Positions 52,601 to 64,000 of a stretch of 64,000 bases of DNA are shown here, one piece after another (within the stretch, counting starts at the first letter, position 1; each line of letters begins with the position of its first letter). The notes below the pieces were generated by a model. The model ran no database searches, was not told the DNA's origin, and saw nothing but the letters and a program-made list of their open reading frames with translations. Source of the DNA: Apiotrichum sp. Y4204 (taxonomy: Eukaryota; Basidiomycota; Tremellomycetes; Trichosporonales; Trichosporonaceae); contig JAMYHL010000066.1 in the NCBI GenBank assembly GCA_025531455.1, positions 1 to 64,000 of the forward strand, written 5' to 3'. Made by a program: the position numbers and the translations under genes.

Positions 52601-55600
52601 TGTGTGGAGCATCGGAGTGTTGCCACCACTTCCCATATCACCACACCACCCAATCTCCACACTCTGCTCCGGTACGCACCTTGTCTCCGCGCGCCTTCTT
52701 CTTGTGCTCCTTGATCTCCTCGCCCGTCTTCCTCTTCTTGTTCTTCATCCACCGGCTGTCCATCTCCTCGTCCGTCGGCGCGATATAGTACTGCTGGGGA
52801 ATGAGGCGGAGGAGGGTCGAGAACGTCGCGTTGCGCGCCTCGAGCGCGGAGACAAGCGCTTCCCGCTCCGGATTCGGAACGGCCTCGGTGGTGGCGGTGG
52901 CGACGGCGGCCATTTTGTCTATCGGTGGGGGGAGAGTGATGGACGGATCACGGAGATGGATGGCGGCGGCGATGAGGACAGCTGAAATTATTGTGAACAT
53001 CTGTGAAGGGGAGAATTTTGGGTCCGCCCAGGCACAGACAGGAGACACCCCCAGGATTGATGCATTTGGTCGGTTGGTAACGATTTCTTCCCTGTCCGAG
53101 GGAGAAGCGCTCTCATAGCGCTTCTGTTCTCAAGTCTGCATCTGCGTGGGATAGTGAGTGATCACTATTCTCTTTCACGCCTCTAACCACTTTTAACATT
53201 TGCTCAGGACGGTGAGAGCGGAGTGCAAGAGAATTGGCCGGTCGCCGCAGCAGGCCCAGGCCCCGACTATTGATTTCTGACAACTAAGCTTTTGCCTGGC
53301 TCTCCCCTTGCCCTGCTCCCCGCAATGGAAATGATTACTGTGACTGCATATGCTTACAACTTCCGACTAGTGATAATATGAAAGGAAAAGGGAGAAACTG
53401 CCAGTATCCGCTCTACAGACAAGCACGCCGTCTTGTCTTTAAATGCTCTACTCTAACTCGCCCGTCTACCGCCTGAGGCGACGCCACAGCTCGTCCGAGA
53501 CACGCTTGCGCTCGACGGCCGCACCACCCTCGCCGGTCATGATGCTCTTGTTCTCGATTGCGCGGCGCGCAAGGAACGGGAGGACCTCGGCGAGCGCGCC
53601 GTACGCAATGTACTTGACGGCGATGGGGGATCCGGGCTCGAACGAGTCGACCACGCGGTCGGTCAGGTCGTCGCGCATGCCGTAGAGCTGCGCGACAAAG
53701 ACCTTGGAGCGCAGGTCGTCGCGGAGCTGGAGGCGCGTGTCCGTCTCGCCGTAGTATGATGGCGGGGCGCGCACGGCAAGACGGTTCTTCTCGAGCTGCG
53801 AGAGGACAGTCTCCACGCTCTGGGGGTTGTGGGTCGCGAAGAAGACGGAGAGCGCAGTCTCGGGGTTTGGCCCGTCGATCTGGCGCGCGAGGGTGGTGGC
53901 GATCTTCTCGACGCTCGTGTTGTAGCAGTTGTCCGTCGCCTCCTTGTTCGGGAAGATGGGGTCTGGTCCGGAACGGCCCTCGTTCGCCCACTTCTTGCGC
54001 TCGCTGACAAAGTAGGCGCCGCGCACGATCTTGATGCCGAGCGAGTAGCCGTACTTCTCCGAGTCGGCGATCGCCCAGTCGAGGAGGTACGGGGCGCGGC
54101 GGAGGTAGCTCTGGTAGGTGCCGAAGACGATCGGGCCGGCGAAGGGGGTACCCTCCTGAGGACGGTTGAATTCGCGCGAGAGGACGAGGGTCATGGCGTC
54201 CATGATAGGCTGGGTGGCGGCGTGCTCGGCGTCAATGACGAGCTTGACGCCGAGGTCGCGGGAACGAGCGGCAAGAGCGTGGAGGCGGCCCCAGAACTCG
54301 TGGAGCGCCGCCATGTCCGCGTCGGTAACACCCTGGTCAGTGGCGAGGAGACCGGTAGGCTGGATGGCGCCGGTGACGGAGGGAAGGAGAGAGACGTTGT
54401 CGACCTGGGGAGCAGCAATCGCAGCGTCCGTCGACTGAGGAACACCGGGGAAGGGAGCATCGGAGTACTGGAGGAATGCCTTGCTGTCGAGAGGGCGCAG
54501 GCGGCAGATAGCCGTCGAGGCGCGCTCAAGAATTGCGGGGTCGATGAGACCGGTCTACTTGTTAGCCACAGTTCCCATACGCCTAGTCCGATTACTCACA
54601 AACTTGATGGCAAACGAAGACGAGCCCCCGGTACCGCCGCTGGCGACAATCTGGCGCTCGTACTCTCCAAGCGCCTCAATCGCATTCTTGCACTCGAGGT
54701 AGTTCCTGGCCTCGGCCGCGCGGTGGACCTCGTCGAGGCCGTCGCCTGCCTCAGACTCGGCCGAGTAGTTAAGCACGCCGCCGACGCCGCGGGCATGCAT
54801 GGCGCGCATCGAGTTGATGCATTCTCCGACATTCTCACCCGCGACAAACTGGTCGAAGAACGTGTGGCGGACGACAAACTCGGTCAGGGCCTTGAGACCC
54901 GGGATCGGGGAGTGGGTGAACGCGTGGAGGAGGGTGGGGGCGGCATCTATGATGGTGGGGAAGGAGCAGATGGTGTAGACCGCGTACGCGCGGAGGAGGG
55001 AGGAAGTGGGGACACTAGCGATAGACGGTTCTCCTGGCGCCGGCTCTGACGGGCGGAGGAGGTACGCCGCGCCGGCGGCAACGCCGATCGGCACGAGCGC
55101 GAGGCCGACACCGAAACGCATGCGGCTGTAGGAACCAGAGCCCGAGCCGGAGCTAGAGCTGGCAGTGGAGATGGACTCGGCGGCGGTGCCGGTGGCAACT
55201 ACGGTGGCGCGGCGGCCTGCAGTGGAGGAGACGTTCCGTGCGCCACGGACGAAGCCCGAGGTGTGGAGCCTGGCAGAGAGGGGAGAGGTCGAGGGGCCCG
55301 CGAGGCGCGAGACGCGGAGAGAGGCGCGGACCAGAGACATGGGACTCGCTGTTGCTGCTGATGAGTAGAGTCGAGTATGAGAGGGGATGCTGGGGAACGG
55401 CGGTGAGAAGTGAGAGACGGGACTGATATATCAACGCGCGCTACACGCCCCATTCCGATCGTGTCGGAGTTTGCATTGTGACTCTGCTCCGCTTGGAGCT
55501 AGCTGCTGGCCGCTGGCCGCTGGCCGCCCGGCGACCGATATGCATTCGCTTGCAGTCTGTAGTGTACGTACAGTAGTGTAGTGTGTTACCGATGCCGCGA

Positions 55601-58600
55601 GGTCATGAGACAAGCCGCAAGCTGGTTGTTGTCAACCGGACAGTGTGCGCCACTCATGTCGAGCGCTTAGCTGCTCGGTGACCACTGTGCTCCACAGTTT
55701 GCCACTAACCGCCACCCACCATAAAAAACAAGGTGTAGTTGTATGGTGGCAATTCGTCCAGTGCAAAAAGCGAACACGCAGCCCAGCGCGCCAGCTGCCA
55801 GCGGCAAGTCTAGGCCCACGCGCCCTGCACGCCCCCGCTTGGTTCTTGGAAATATACTCCGCCTCCAGGGTATTGGATCTTCTGGGATGTATTGGATGCT
55901 TTCTATGATGTGCGCTGAGCGTGTGAGCGGCGTGGTATGCCGGAATGCTGTCTCACTGGGATTACTAGAATTAGCCGGGACTTGGCCATCCAATACAACA
56001 GCAGCAAATGCTGCCCAGCCCATCACACAAGCACATAGCGGATCAGCGGATCAGCGGCGCACTAGCTCACTAGTGTTCATACACGTCCCGCCATGTGACT
56101 GCTCTTTGCCTGAGCTAGCTGAGCTTGCCGCACCTAGCGCGCACCTTGCCGCCCGGACCTTAGGACCTTATCATCCCGTGTGGCCCAGAGCATTCCCTCG
56201 GAGCAAGCCGATTCCAATACGAAGAACACCTCACAGTATACGTTCCAATCACCGGGCCAATTCTGGGCCGTACATGCATGGACCACTTGACCACCCGACG
56301 AGACCGGCTGTCTATTCCGGCGCACGTCCTCCAGTGCCTCCAGTTCCGTTCCAGAGACGGGAGACAGCCACCGGAACAATGGCTGGTCACTGGCCAACAA
56401 GACTTCAGATCGTTGGATCACGAGAAATCTGCACAATCTGTACCATCTGTGATCTGTGATCTGTGGAGCGGCGTAAAAGTGTGGAAATGTGCGGCAAACA
56501 GCGGACCAGCGCGCGCTCAGCGGTCCAGGCGGCCGGCGGCCAGCGGCGAGCGGGCAGCTCACGCTCCATGTGGAGCCCCGGAGCCCCACAATGGCCTGAC
56601 CTTTTTTTCGGTTGCCGACAATAGCGACGTAACAGGTGGAAGCTGGCCAGCTGGAGGCTCGGCGCGCGCGGCGAAGCGTGTGCTAGCCGCGACCACAGGT
56701 GGAGGTGAGCAGCAATAGCATTACAAGTATACAAGGTCCATAGCAGCTTATCTCACGTATCGCATGCTCACGGCGCTCAGCACTCAGCGGCGCATAGCAT
56801 CCCGGGTTCCTGCAGCCGTTCCTGTGATGCGTACCCTACGGCCCACTCGGACTTGCGAGCTGATCGTCAGGGCCAGCTGCACGCACGGGCGGCAGCCGCA
56901 ACACGTGAGAGCTGCGGGCGTCTGGCGCATCTGGTGCATCTCGACATTCTCTGACGCTCTGGCAGATCTGGCGCGTCTAGTCGAACTAGTCAAGAACCAT
57001 GAATCATCCGTGTAATCCAAGACAGAGGCTATACCCCTCTGGCCTTCTGTTGGCTCTGGCTTCTCGTACCCCGCACCGCGCGCCGTCGCTCACTTCGCGC
57101 ACCTCCACACCGGACAATCTTGGTCCGTTGCCGCGGAATGCGGGCGCGTGGCTCGCGATGCAGAATGCGCGGGAATCAGAATGCTTGGAATGCTACGTCG
57201 TTGAACCCGGGCTAGTTCCAGCCGATCCGATGATCCAGTCGCGCGTCGCGCAGGCGCGCAGATCAACTTGGCGCCCCTGCGACAGTTCGACAGTACATGT
57301 GCTGCTGATCTGCTGATCTGCTGACCCGCCCGCTCGTCATCCTCGTCACCGATCACCGAGTGTGTCACGCGTCTCCCTCTCACGGCGCGAATCTGCGATC
57401 CGCGGACTGCGACGCGTCGCGCCGCGGTGTGTCCGGGCGTGTAGCTCAGTTGGTAGAGCGTGTCATTAGCAAGAACATCTTATCTTGACAAGGTCTTTGG
57501 TTCGATTCCTAACTCGTCCAGTGGCAGCTGCTGAGCAGCTTCTCCTTTTGCGAGTCGTGCCAGCTCACGAATGCCAGAGACCCAAAGACTTGAAACGGCT
57601 AGAGTTCCGGGGTTCGAAAGATGATAAGATGAGCGGCATGAGCGGGCCCGACGGTCGCCAATTGATCGTCAGCCCCAGATCAGCAGCTCTGAACATGGGT
57701 GTGGCGTCGCGTGACTGACTTGCATGTGCGGCTCTCAGCGACATTGAGAAGCGAGTGACCTGCCCAGCGTTGTTCCTCCTCTCTACAGCCATCTCATGGT
57801 AGTCATCTCAACGGTGAACAATCCCCGGAGCTCTGTACATTGCGTTGGAGAAATTTACTCAAATTCTCCGTGACGACTGAGGCGCTGCGATTCCAGTCGA
57901 GTCGACCGCTCCGGCCGGCGACCTATTGATCGGCTCGCTCGGCTGGCCTATGATGGGAGTACACAACTCCTGGGGGAGTGATATTTTCGGAACCACACAA
58001 CCCAAAACGATACACACCACACACACACAGAGCACAATATTTACAAGAAATTTCTCCCTCTCTCATCACTCAACTCTATCTCTTCTCCATGACATGACAT
58101 CCGCCCCCGACCCCCCACCGCCGCACCTCGAGCACCGACGCTCGCGCGCGGGGTCCGCCGCGTCCATCTCCCTCGCGGCCTCGCTCGCGTCCGGCGCCGC
58201 GCGGCCGATTTCCCCGCCACCCCGGTCGCCGCTCAGTTCGCGGGTCCACCTCCCGATACAGCATCCGTTTGCGCCGAGTATCTCGGTGCCGGCGTCGAAA
58301 CCAGAGAATGGAGACACAAATGGGGATGGGATTACCGCTGATGTCCGCCTCCCCGCGGACCCCGACACGCCGCCGCCGCCCGAGGAGGCGCCGCCGCTTC
58401 GCTTCGCCGCGCACTATGCGGTACTCGTGCTAAGTGCCATGCTCGGAACGCTGGCGCGATTAGGTCTCGAGGCGATGGGGAGGTGTGAGTCCTGCTGTGG
58501 TGGGGCGCCTGGTGCTGACGCCGTGTTTTTGTCTTCCCTCACTCGATTGCGTTTGTTGTTGCCCTCGCTGTTGAATCTCTCATTGCTCTTCTCTAACATT

Positions 58601-61600
58601 CACACTTACCACAACGATAACAGTTGACGGCGCGGTAATCTTTCCGCTTGCATGGGCGCAAGGCGTCGGATGCGGCGTGATGGGCATAGCGGCCGCGCGG
58701 AAGAATCAGCTGTACTGGTGGTGAGTCGGCGCAGCTGTGTTGACCATTGGAGCTGCTGACAGGCAGGTATCCCCCGTTCCATACCTTTCTTGGCACAGGT
58801 GAGTATTAGCTGAGGTATACATCTTCTGATCTACCTTGATCACCGCTCACTTCAGGCATCGCGGGCTGCATCACGACCTTCTCGTCCTGGATGCTCGAGG
58901 GCTGGCTCGCCTTCTCCAACTTCCAGGGGTATCGCCACAGCGGATTCTACAACGTGAGTCAGATGCGCGGTGTCAACCTCATCTGACGCCAGTCCGTCAA
59001 CGGCATCGGCTACTCGTGCGCGACCCTCGCAATATCCATGGCCTGCCTATCACTCGGGAAGCACCTTTCCTCTCTCGTCCCAAAGCTCCCGGCACGCAAG
59101 TCCATTCCAAAGGACACGCCCTACCTCGACCTCCTCATGATCCTCTCCGCCGTGCTGGCATACACCGCCGCGCTGCTCATCTACTTTCTCGCCCCGGAGA
59201 GATGGCGCTACCGGGTGACATTTGCGCTCCTCCTTGCCCCGCCCGGCGCGATGCTGCGCTACTTTCTCTCGCGCCTCAATACCCTCCCCTTCGTCGCGGG
59301 GCGCTTTCCGCTCGGCACATTCGTCGCCAACATGGCCGCTACGCTGATAATCGCAGGCGTGTTTGCCGCGCAGCACCGCCCTCCGAGCGACACGATGCCG
59401 CTGCGCTGCGACGGCTTGCACGCGCTCCAGGAGGGGTTCTGCGGCTCCCTCTCCACCGTCAGCACATTTGCATTAGAACTCACGACGCTCAGAGGCAGGC
59501 GGTGGCGGTGGATATACCTCTGGACGTCCGTCGTCCTCGGGCACGTCTTTGTGCTCGCCGTCTTTGGCGGCGTGAAGTGGAGCATAGGCGTAGATGGCAG
59601 GTGTACGGGCACCGACCCGTAATTGTATCTAGCATGGCATCGCATGGCATATGTACTGTAACTGCATCATCCTGCTCCAGATCTCAATTCTCAAACATTC
59701 GGATATGGCAGACAATATCATCCTCTACGCATCTATTACAACACGCTACCGCCCGCTCCCGACCGCGCCGAACCCGCTCCCGCTCCCCGGCCCATGCGGC
59801 TGCCGGAGCACGCCCCCGCGCAGCGGCGTCGACGCGCCAGACGCAGACGCAGATGCGCCGGATGCAGACGCGCCGGATGCGGAGCTGGCCGAGGTCGAGG
59901 CCGCGCGGGGCGCCGGCGGAGTCGCGCTGTGCCCTGGCGGGCGCGGGCGCTCCACCCCGCCGAGGCCCATGCCCGTCCCCATTCCCATACCCGAGCCTGA
60001 GCCAGACCCCGAACCGGTGCCGGCCGGAGCGCCCGGCGCACCAGGGGCGTAGCCGTACCCCGAGTAGGACTGGTACCGCGAATAGAACTGGCCAGGCTGG
60101 CCGGGCTGGCCGTGTTGCGAGTGCTGGGAGTGCTGCGAGTGTTGAGAGTGCTGGGAGTGCGTAGGCGTATGCCCTTGCCGGGCGAATGGCGTGTTCTGGC
60201 CAAATCCGTAGGTCTGCTGCAGGAGCTGCTGCTGGTGCTGCTGGAGTTGCTGATGCTGCTGCTGGTGTTGCTGCTGGTGCGCCTGATGCTGCTGCTGGTG
60301 CTGCTGATGATGGTGATGCAGCTGTTGCTGCTGTTCCGGCCGGTATCCCGTCGTCTGCGAGTAATACGTCTGCTGCTGCTGCTGCTGGAACCCCCCGCCG
60401 TACGAGTACGACTGCTGCTGGTACCCATACGCATAGTACTGCGCGGGAACGTACCCTCCGCTGGGATTCGCCGCGCGCCGCGTCTGCGCAGGACCAGGAC
60501 CGAGCGCGAGGCGGTCGACTGCCCGCGCGAGAGCTGCGCCGTCGTCCGTCCGCGGCGTGCCCCGCCCCGAGGCGGAGCGCGAGGACGGGCCGGAACGCCG
60601 CCCGCCGTACCCCTGTCCTGGGGGCTGGGGCTGATTCGGGAGTCCGATTCCGCTCAGAGCCGCCGAGGTCGATGCGCTCGCGCCTGCGCCTGCACCCGAG
60701 CTGGATGCCGACGCCGAAGCCGACGCCGGCGCCGACGCAGAGCCCTGCACTTGGCCCTCGCTGCCCGGACTCCCGTTCTCCGCCGTTCCAAAGATACGCT
60801 CCCGTGCAAGGCGGTACTCCTCCTCGCGCTGCTCGATCGACTTGGACGGCGTGCTCGTCCCGCTGTTACTGCTGCTCGGCGTCTTGGCGACGTCCCGCGG
60901 CCGCTTCAATATCTGCATCTTTGGCGGCGCGGCCTGCGGCGCGGCGATTGATGGCCCGGCGCGATTTCTGTCGTGAGCACAAAGAAAATGGGATGGGTGA
61001 TCTAGAGGAGGATTCACCCAGCTGTTACTCACGCGCTGTCCCAGATCTGGCGGTTCGTCGCCTTGGGTCCGCGGAACCACTCGTCGTCCCCTGGCTCTCC
61101 AGAAGGCGGCGGACATGCGCCGTGTGCGCCGTGCGCGTCTGCGCCGTGCGCGTCGTCTGTATCGCCTTGTGGGCCTCGTGGGGCTTGTGGGGCTTGCGAA
61201 GGGTCCGTATCCCGCAGACTTGAAGTTGTCATATCTGTTGCCGCGGCTGGATGCTGCGGGCGCGCGAGTATTGTCGGCGCTGTCGGTGCTGTCGGCATCG
61301 GGGCTGTCGGGGCCGCGGGCTTGCGGCGCACCTGGGTGGGTTTGGGCCCGAGGTCGGCCTGGGTGCGAGACGAGACACGTTCGAGGACAGAGCGGGTAGA
61401 GTGGATACGCGGCGGTGAAGACACAGCGTCAGTATCGCTGCAAACTGCAAATATCGCGCTGCGCGCGCTGCTGCGGACTCACCGTCTCCCAGTCGTCGTC
61501 GGACATTATATGAATGTTGGTGGTGATGGTGTGGAAGTTGGTTGCGGCGCGACGTGCGGATATCAGAGTTGAGCGCTTCCCCTCGCCTCGGCTTGCCTGG

Positions 61601-64000
61601 CGCCTTGGTGGATGGCCAGTTTGGTGGAAATTCCACCGAAGTGTGTTTTGTTTTTCAATTCAGGTGAGAATGTCATTACAAACGGCGTAGTATATCTAAT
61701 ACAGCACTACTACCGTTCTTTGTCTCAGGCACGCACCACGGTGCTCTGCTAGAACCGATGGATATACCCAGCTTCACTCCGCTCGACGCATGCACACTCC
61801 GCCCCACCAGCAGTCATTAATGTTATACATGTACGGGTATCTGCGCTATGTTCTACCGGACGCAAGAGCTGCGCGACGCATCTCGCGATCCGCCGTCTGC
61901 CCAGAACTCAGTGTGGCAGAGGATTGGAAGGTGGCCACCGGGCCCATGGTGGCATGGCACCACGGCCCGTGTCGGCGCCACATATTACTCCCTCTAGAAG
62001 TGGTTGAGGTGTGCGCCCGCGGCCTCCATCGCGTTGCGACCCTCGTCGGCCCACGCCTGCGAGCCGTTGATGTCAAGGCCGACGTCGCAGCCAAACTTGT
62101 CCGCATCGGGGTGGTCGCGCCAGCCGCCGCGGGCAAACGACGCGCCGCGGTCCTTGGACTCGAGGAGGGAGCGCGCAAAGTTGCGCTGCTCCTCGTCCGG
62201 CGAGAGGAGCGAGAGGAACATGGCGATGCGCGGCGGGATGGTGATGCGGCCCTGCTTGAAGCAGTAGTCGGTCACGGCGATGCACGCGACGACGCCGTCG
62301 TCCTGGCGCACGCGGGCCTGGGCCGCGAGGCGGCGGATGACCTCCTCGGGGGTCTTGGGAGGCAGCTGGGGACCAGAGTCCGGGGTGGCGGTGCCAGACG
62401 GCGGGTCCGAGAGGTTGGGGATGAGGTGCTCCTCCTCGCAAGACTCCTTTGGCTCGACCTTCTTCGCAGACTCCTTCTTCTTCAGCGGGTAGATGACAAA
62501 CTCGGTGACGACGTGAATCCTGCATGTCAGCGGCTGCCGAAGACTAAGACATGTTGATCGAGGGGTGGGATTACGCGTGGTGGAAAGCGGCCGCAACAAC
62601 CGAGCCGCCACACCGCGATCGAATAGCGAGACGACAGGATATCACTCGATAACCGACCCCACACCCACACACCGCAGATCGATCTTTACTCACCACTTGT
62701 CACCCCAGCCGCCGATGCGCGTCTCCATGAGGTACCTGGATCCGAGGGGGATCTCCTTGATGTACTTCCAGTGGCTTGCGCCGAGGGCCATGTGCATACC
62801 GGTGCGGAAGCAGGGCGCAAAGGCCGCGATGGCATACTCCATCTTGGCCGCGTCCGAGTTCTTGGCGTAGCACGAGTTGGAGAGGTGCATGTTGTAGTCG
62901 CAGTCGTCAAAGAGCGCGCGGCGCCACACGCGCACGCGCATGTCCTTGAGCCCGCCGAGCCTATCGTAATCCTTGCGCCAGTTCGCCCAGAACTTCCTCG
63001 CGCCCTGCCGGTACGCGAGGTAGTACGCGCGCAGGGGCGTGTACCACACACGAATGTGCCACATGAACGGGAAGGAGGACGAGTTGAGGAGGACCAGGAG
63101 GAGGAACAGGACCTTGGCTGACGGCGTCAGCGGATCACCAGAGGTATGTGGCACAGTGTAGTGTACGGCACACGGCACGGTACACACATCGACATGATCT
63201 ACTTACTCCACTTTGGCACAAACGGCAGGAGGGGCGTCGTGCTCGGCGCGAAGACGCGCTTAATGATTCCCCGCGCGCTGTTCGTAATCATGGCGGGGAC
63301 GTCTGAGAATTCCATCGCGAGTAGGGATTATGAGATCCGCGGAAGAGAAAGAAGAGGCGGTGATGTGATGCGATCCGGAGTGATAGATATGATGTGTGTG
63401 CGGTGTGTCGGGTCGTGCGCAAGGCAAGCGCAGCGTCAATAACAATCTCTCAATCTCATAAAGTCCAAGCTCTTTTGTATCCTTTCCACCTCCCATATCA
63501 GCTCCCATCCGCGATAATCAATGCGATAATCACAGTAGTGACTATCCCCAAGGCTTTGCCACAGGCATACATGGCGTATGACAGGGGCGAGACGACGGCG
63601 GCCGTGTATGTGATGAGGAGCGATAAGGGTGGCCCAGGGTATCAAGGGCTCTGCTGGAGTCTGCGGCCGAGAGACATTCATCTCGACCCGGGAAGCAGCT
63701 CGGACACGGTCTACTCACGGGTACTGCGTTTGGACATGGACATGCTGACGAGGCGATCGAGATATCGCACTTTTTCACTGTTATGCGGGGTTTGGTACTT
63801 GAGACTACGTCGTCGCGCGCGATACGTGCGAGAGAGAGAGGGGTAGAGGGATCGGGGCGGGGGATGACGATGGAAATCGAAATGTGCAGTTATCGAAAAA
63901 AATAAATAGTCCGGTCCAAAATAATCTCGGGCGGCGAATTACGTGGAGGCCACCAACGCAAGATATACGATGCGATGAGATGGGATCTCGACCAGTCGCA

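Overview
This 64-kb window is nuclear DNA of a fungus, most likely a basidiomycete yeast of the Tremellomycetes; Trichosporonales is my guess from the overall look and was not tested. Genes are dense, lie on both strands and mostly have several exons. Their short introns (about 34-130 nt) usually start GTGAGT or GTATGT and end CTGAC/CTAAC...CAG. Coding DNA is GC-rich. There are fungal-only families (PPTase of the LYS5 type, TOM7, a RLM1-type MADS protein, FEX) and intron-bearing tRNA genes. I see no operons, CRISPR, phage or intact transposons. I rebuilt exon structures by hand; each model closes in frame, but none has transcript support.

Layout. 1-10 kb: tRNA-Gly(GCC) at the left edge, a small CGFC-motif protein, a doubtful Cys-rich micro-gene, a LYS5-like phosphopantetheinyl transferase, a PRELI/UPS lipid-transfer protein, and a leucine-rich-repeat protein fused to an esterase. 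10-20 kb: a protein with a SUMO-interacting-like tail, TOM7 with a 10-nt exon, a 698-aa Ser/Pro-rich protein, and a protein joining an EH-like module to thiamine pyrophosphokinase. 21-30 kb: frataxin, a NIPA-type Mg transporter, PRO2, a GPI-anchored surface protein with a 3-nt exon, and an epoxide hydrolase. 30-41 kb: ATG16, DER1, IMP2, a dysferlin-domain peroxin, a MADS-box factor and a D-2-hydroxyacid dehydrogenase. 41-52 kb: a cytochrome-b561-like membrane protein, a tandem amidohydrolase with a degenerate second half, a degenerate tRNA-like site, a secreted phospholipase A2, a frameshifted unknown gene and SURF6/RRP14. 53-64 kb: PUT1, tRNA-Ala(AGC) with a 13-nt intron, the fluoride exporter FEX, a SUZ-domain protein with a Q/H-rich insert, and a THEM6-like protein.

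Functional threads. Mitochondrial biology is well represented: TOM7 (import), IMP2 (sorting-signal cleavage), a PRELI protein (phospholipid shuttling), frataxin (Fe-S clusters) and PUT1 (proline oxidation). Proline synthesis (PRO2) and breakdown (PUT1) lie 29 kb apart. ATG16 and DER1 are divergent from one 350-bp region, as are IMP2 and the peroxin from a 425-bp region. Several convergent pairs end only 78-125 bp apart. Nothing looks like a biosynthetic or defence cluster. The most unusual content is gene architecture: microexons, two in-frame domain fusions and a degenerate tandem enzyme.
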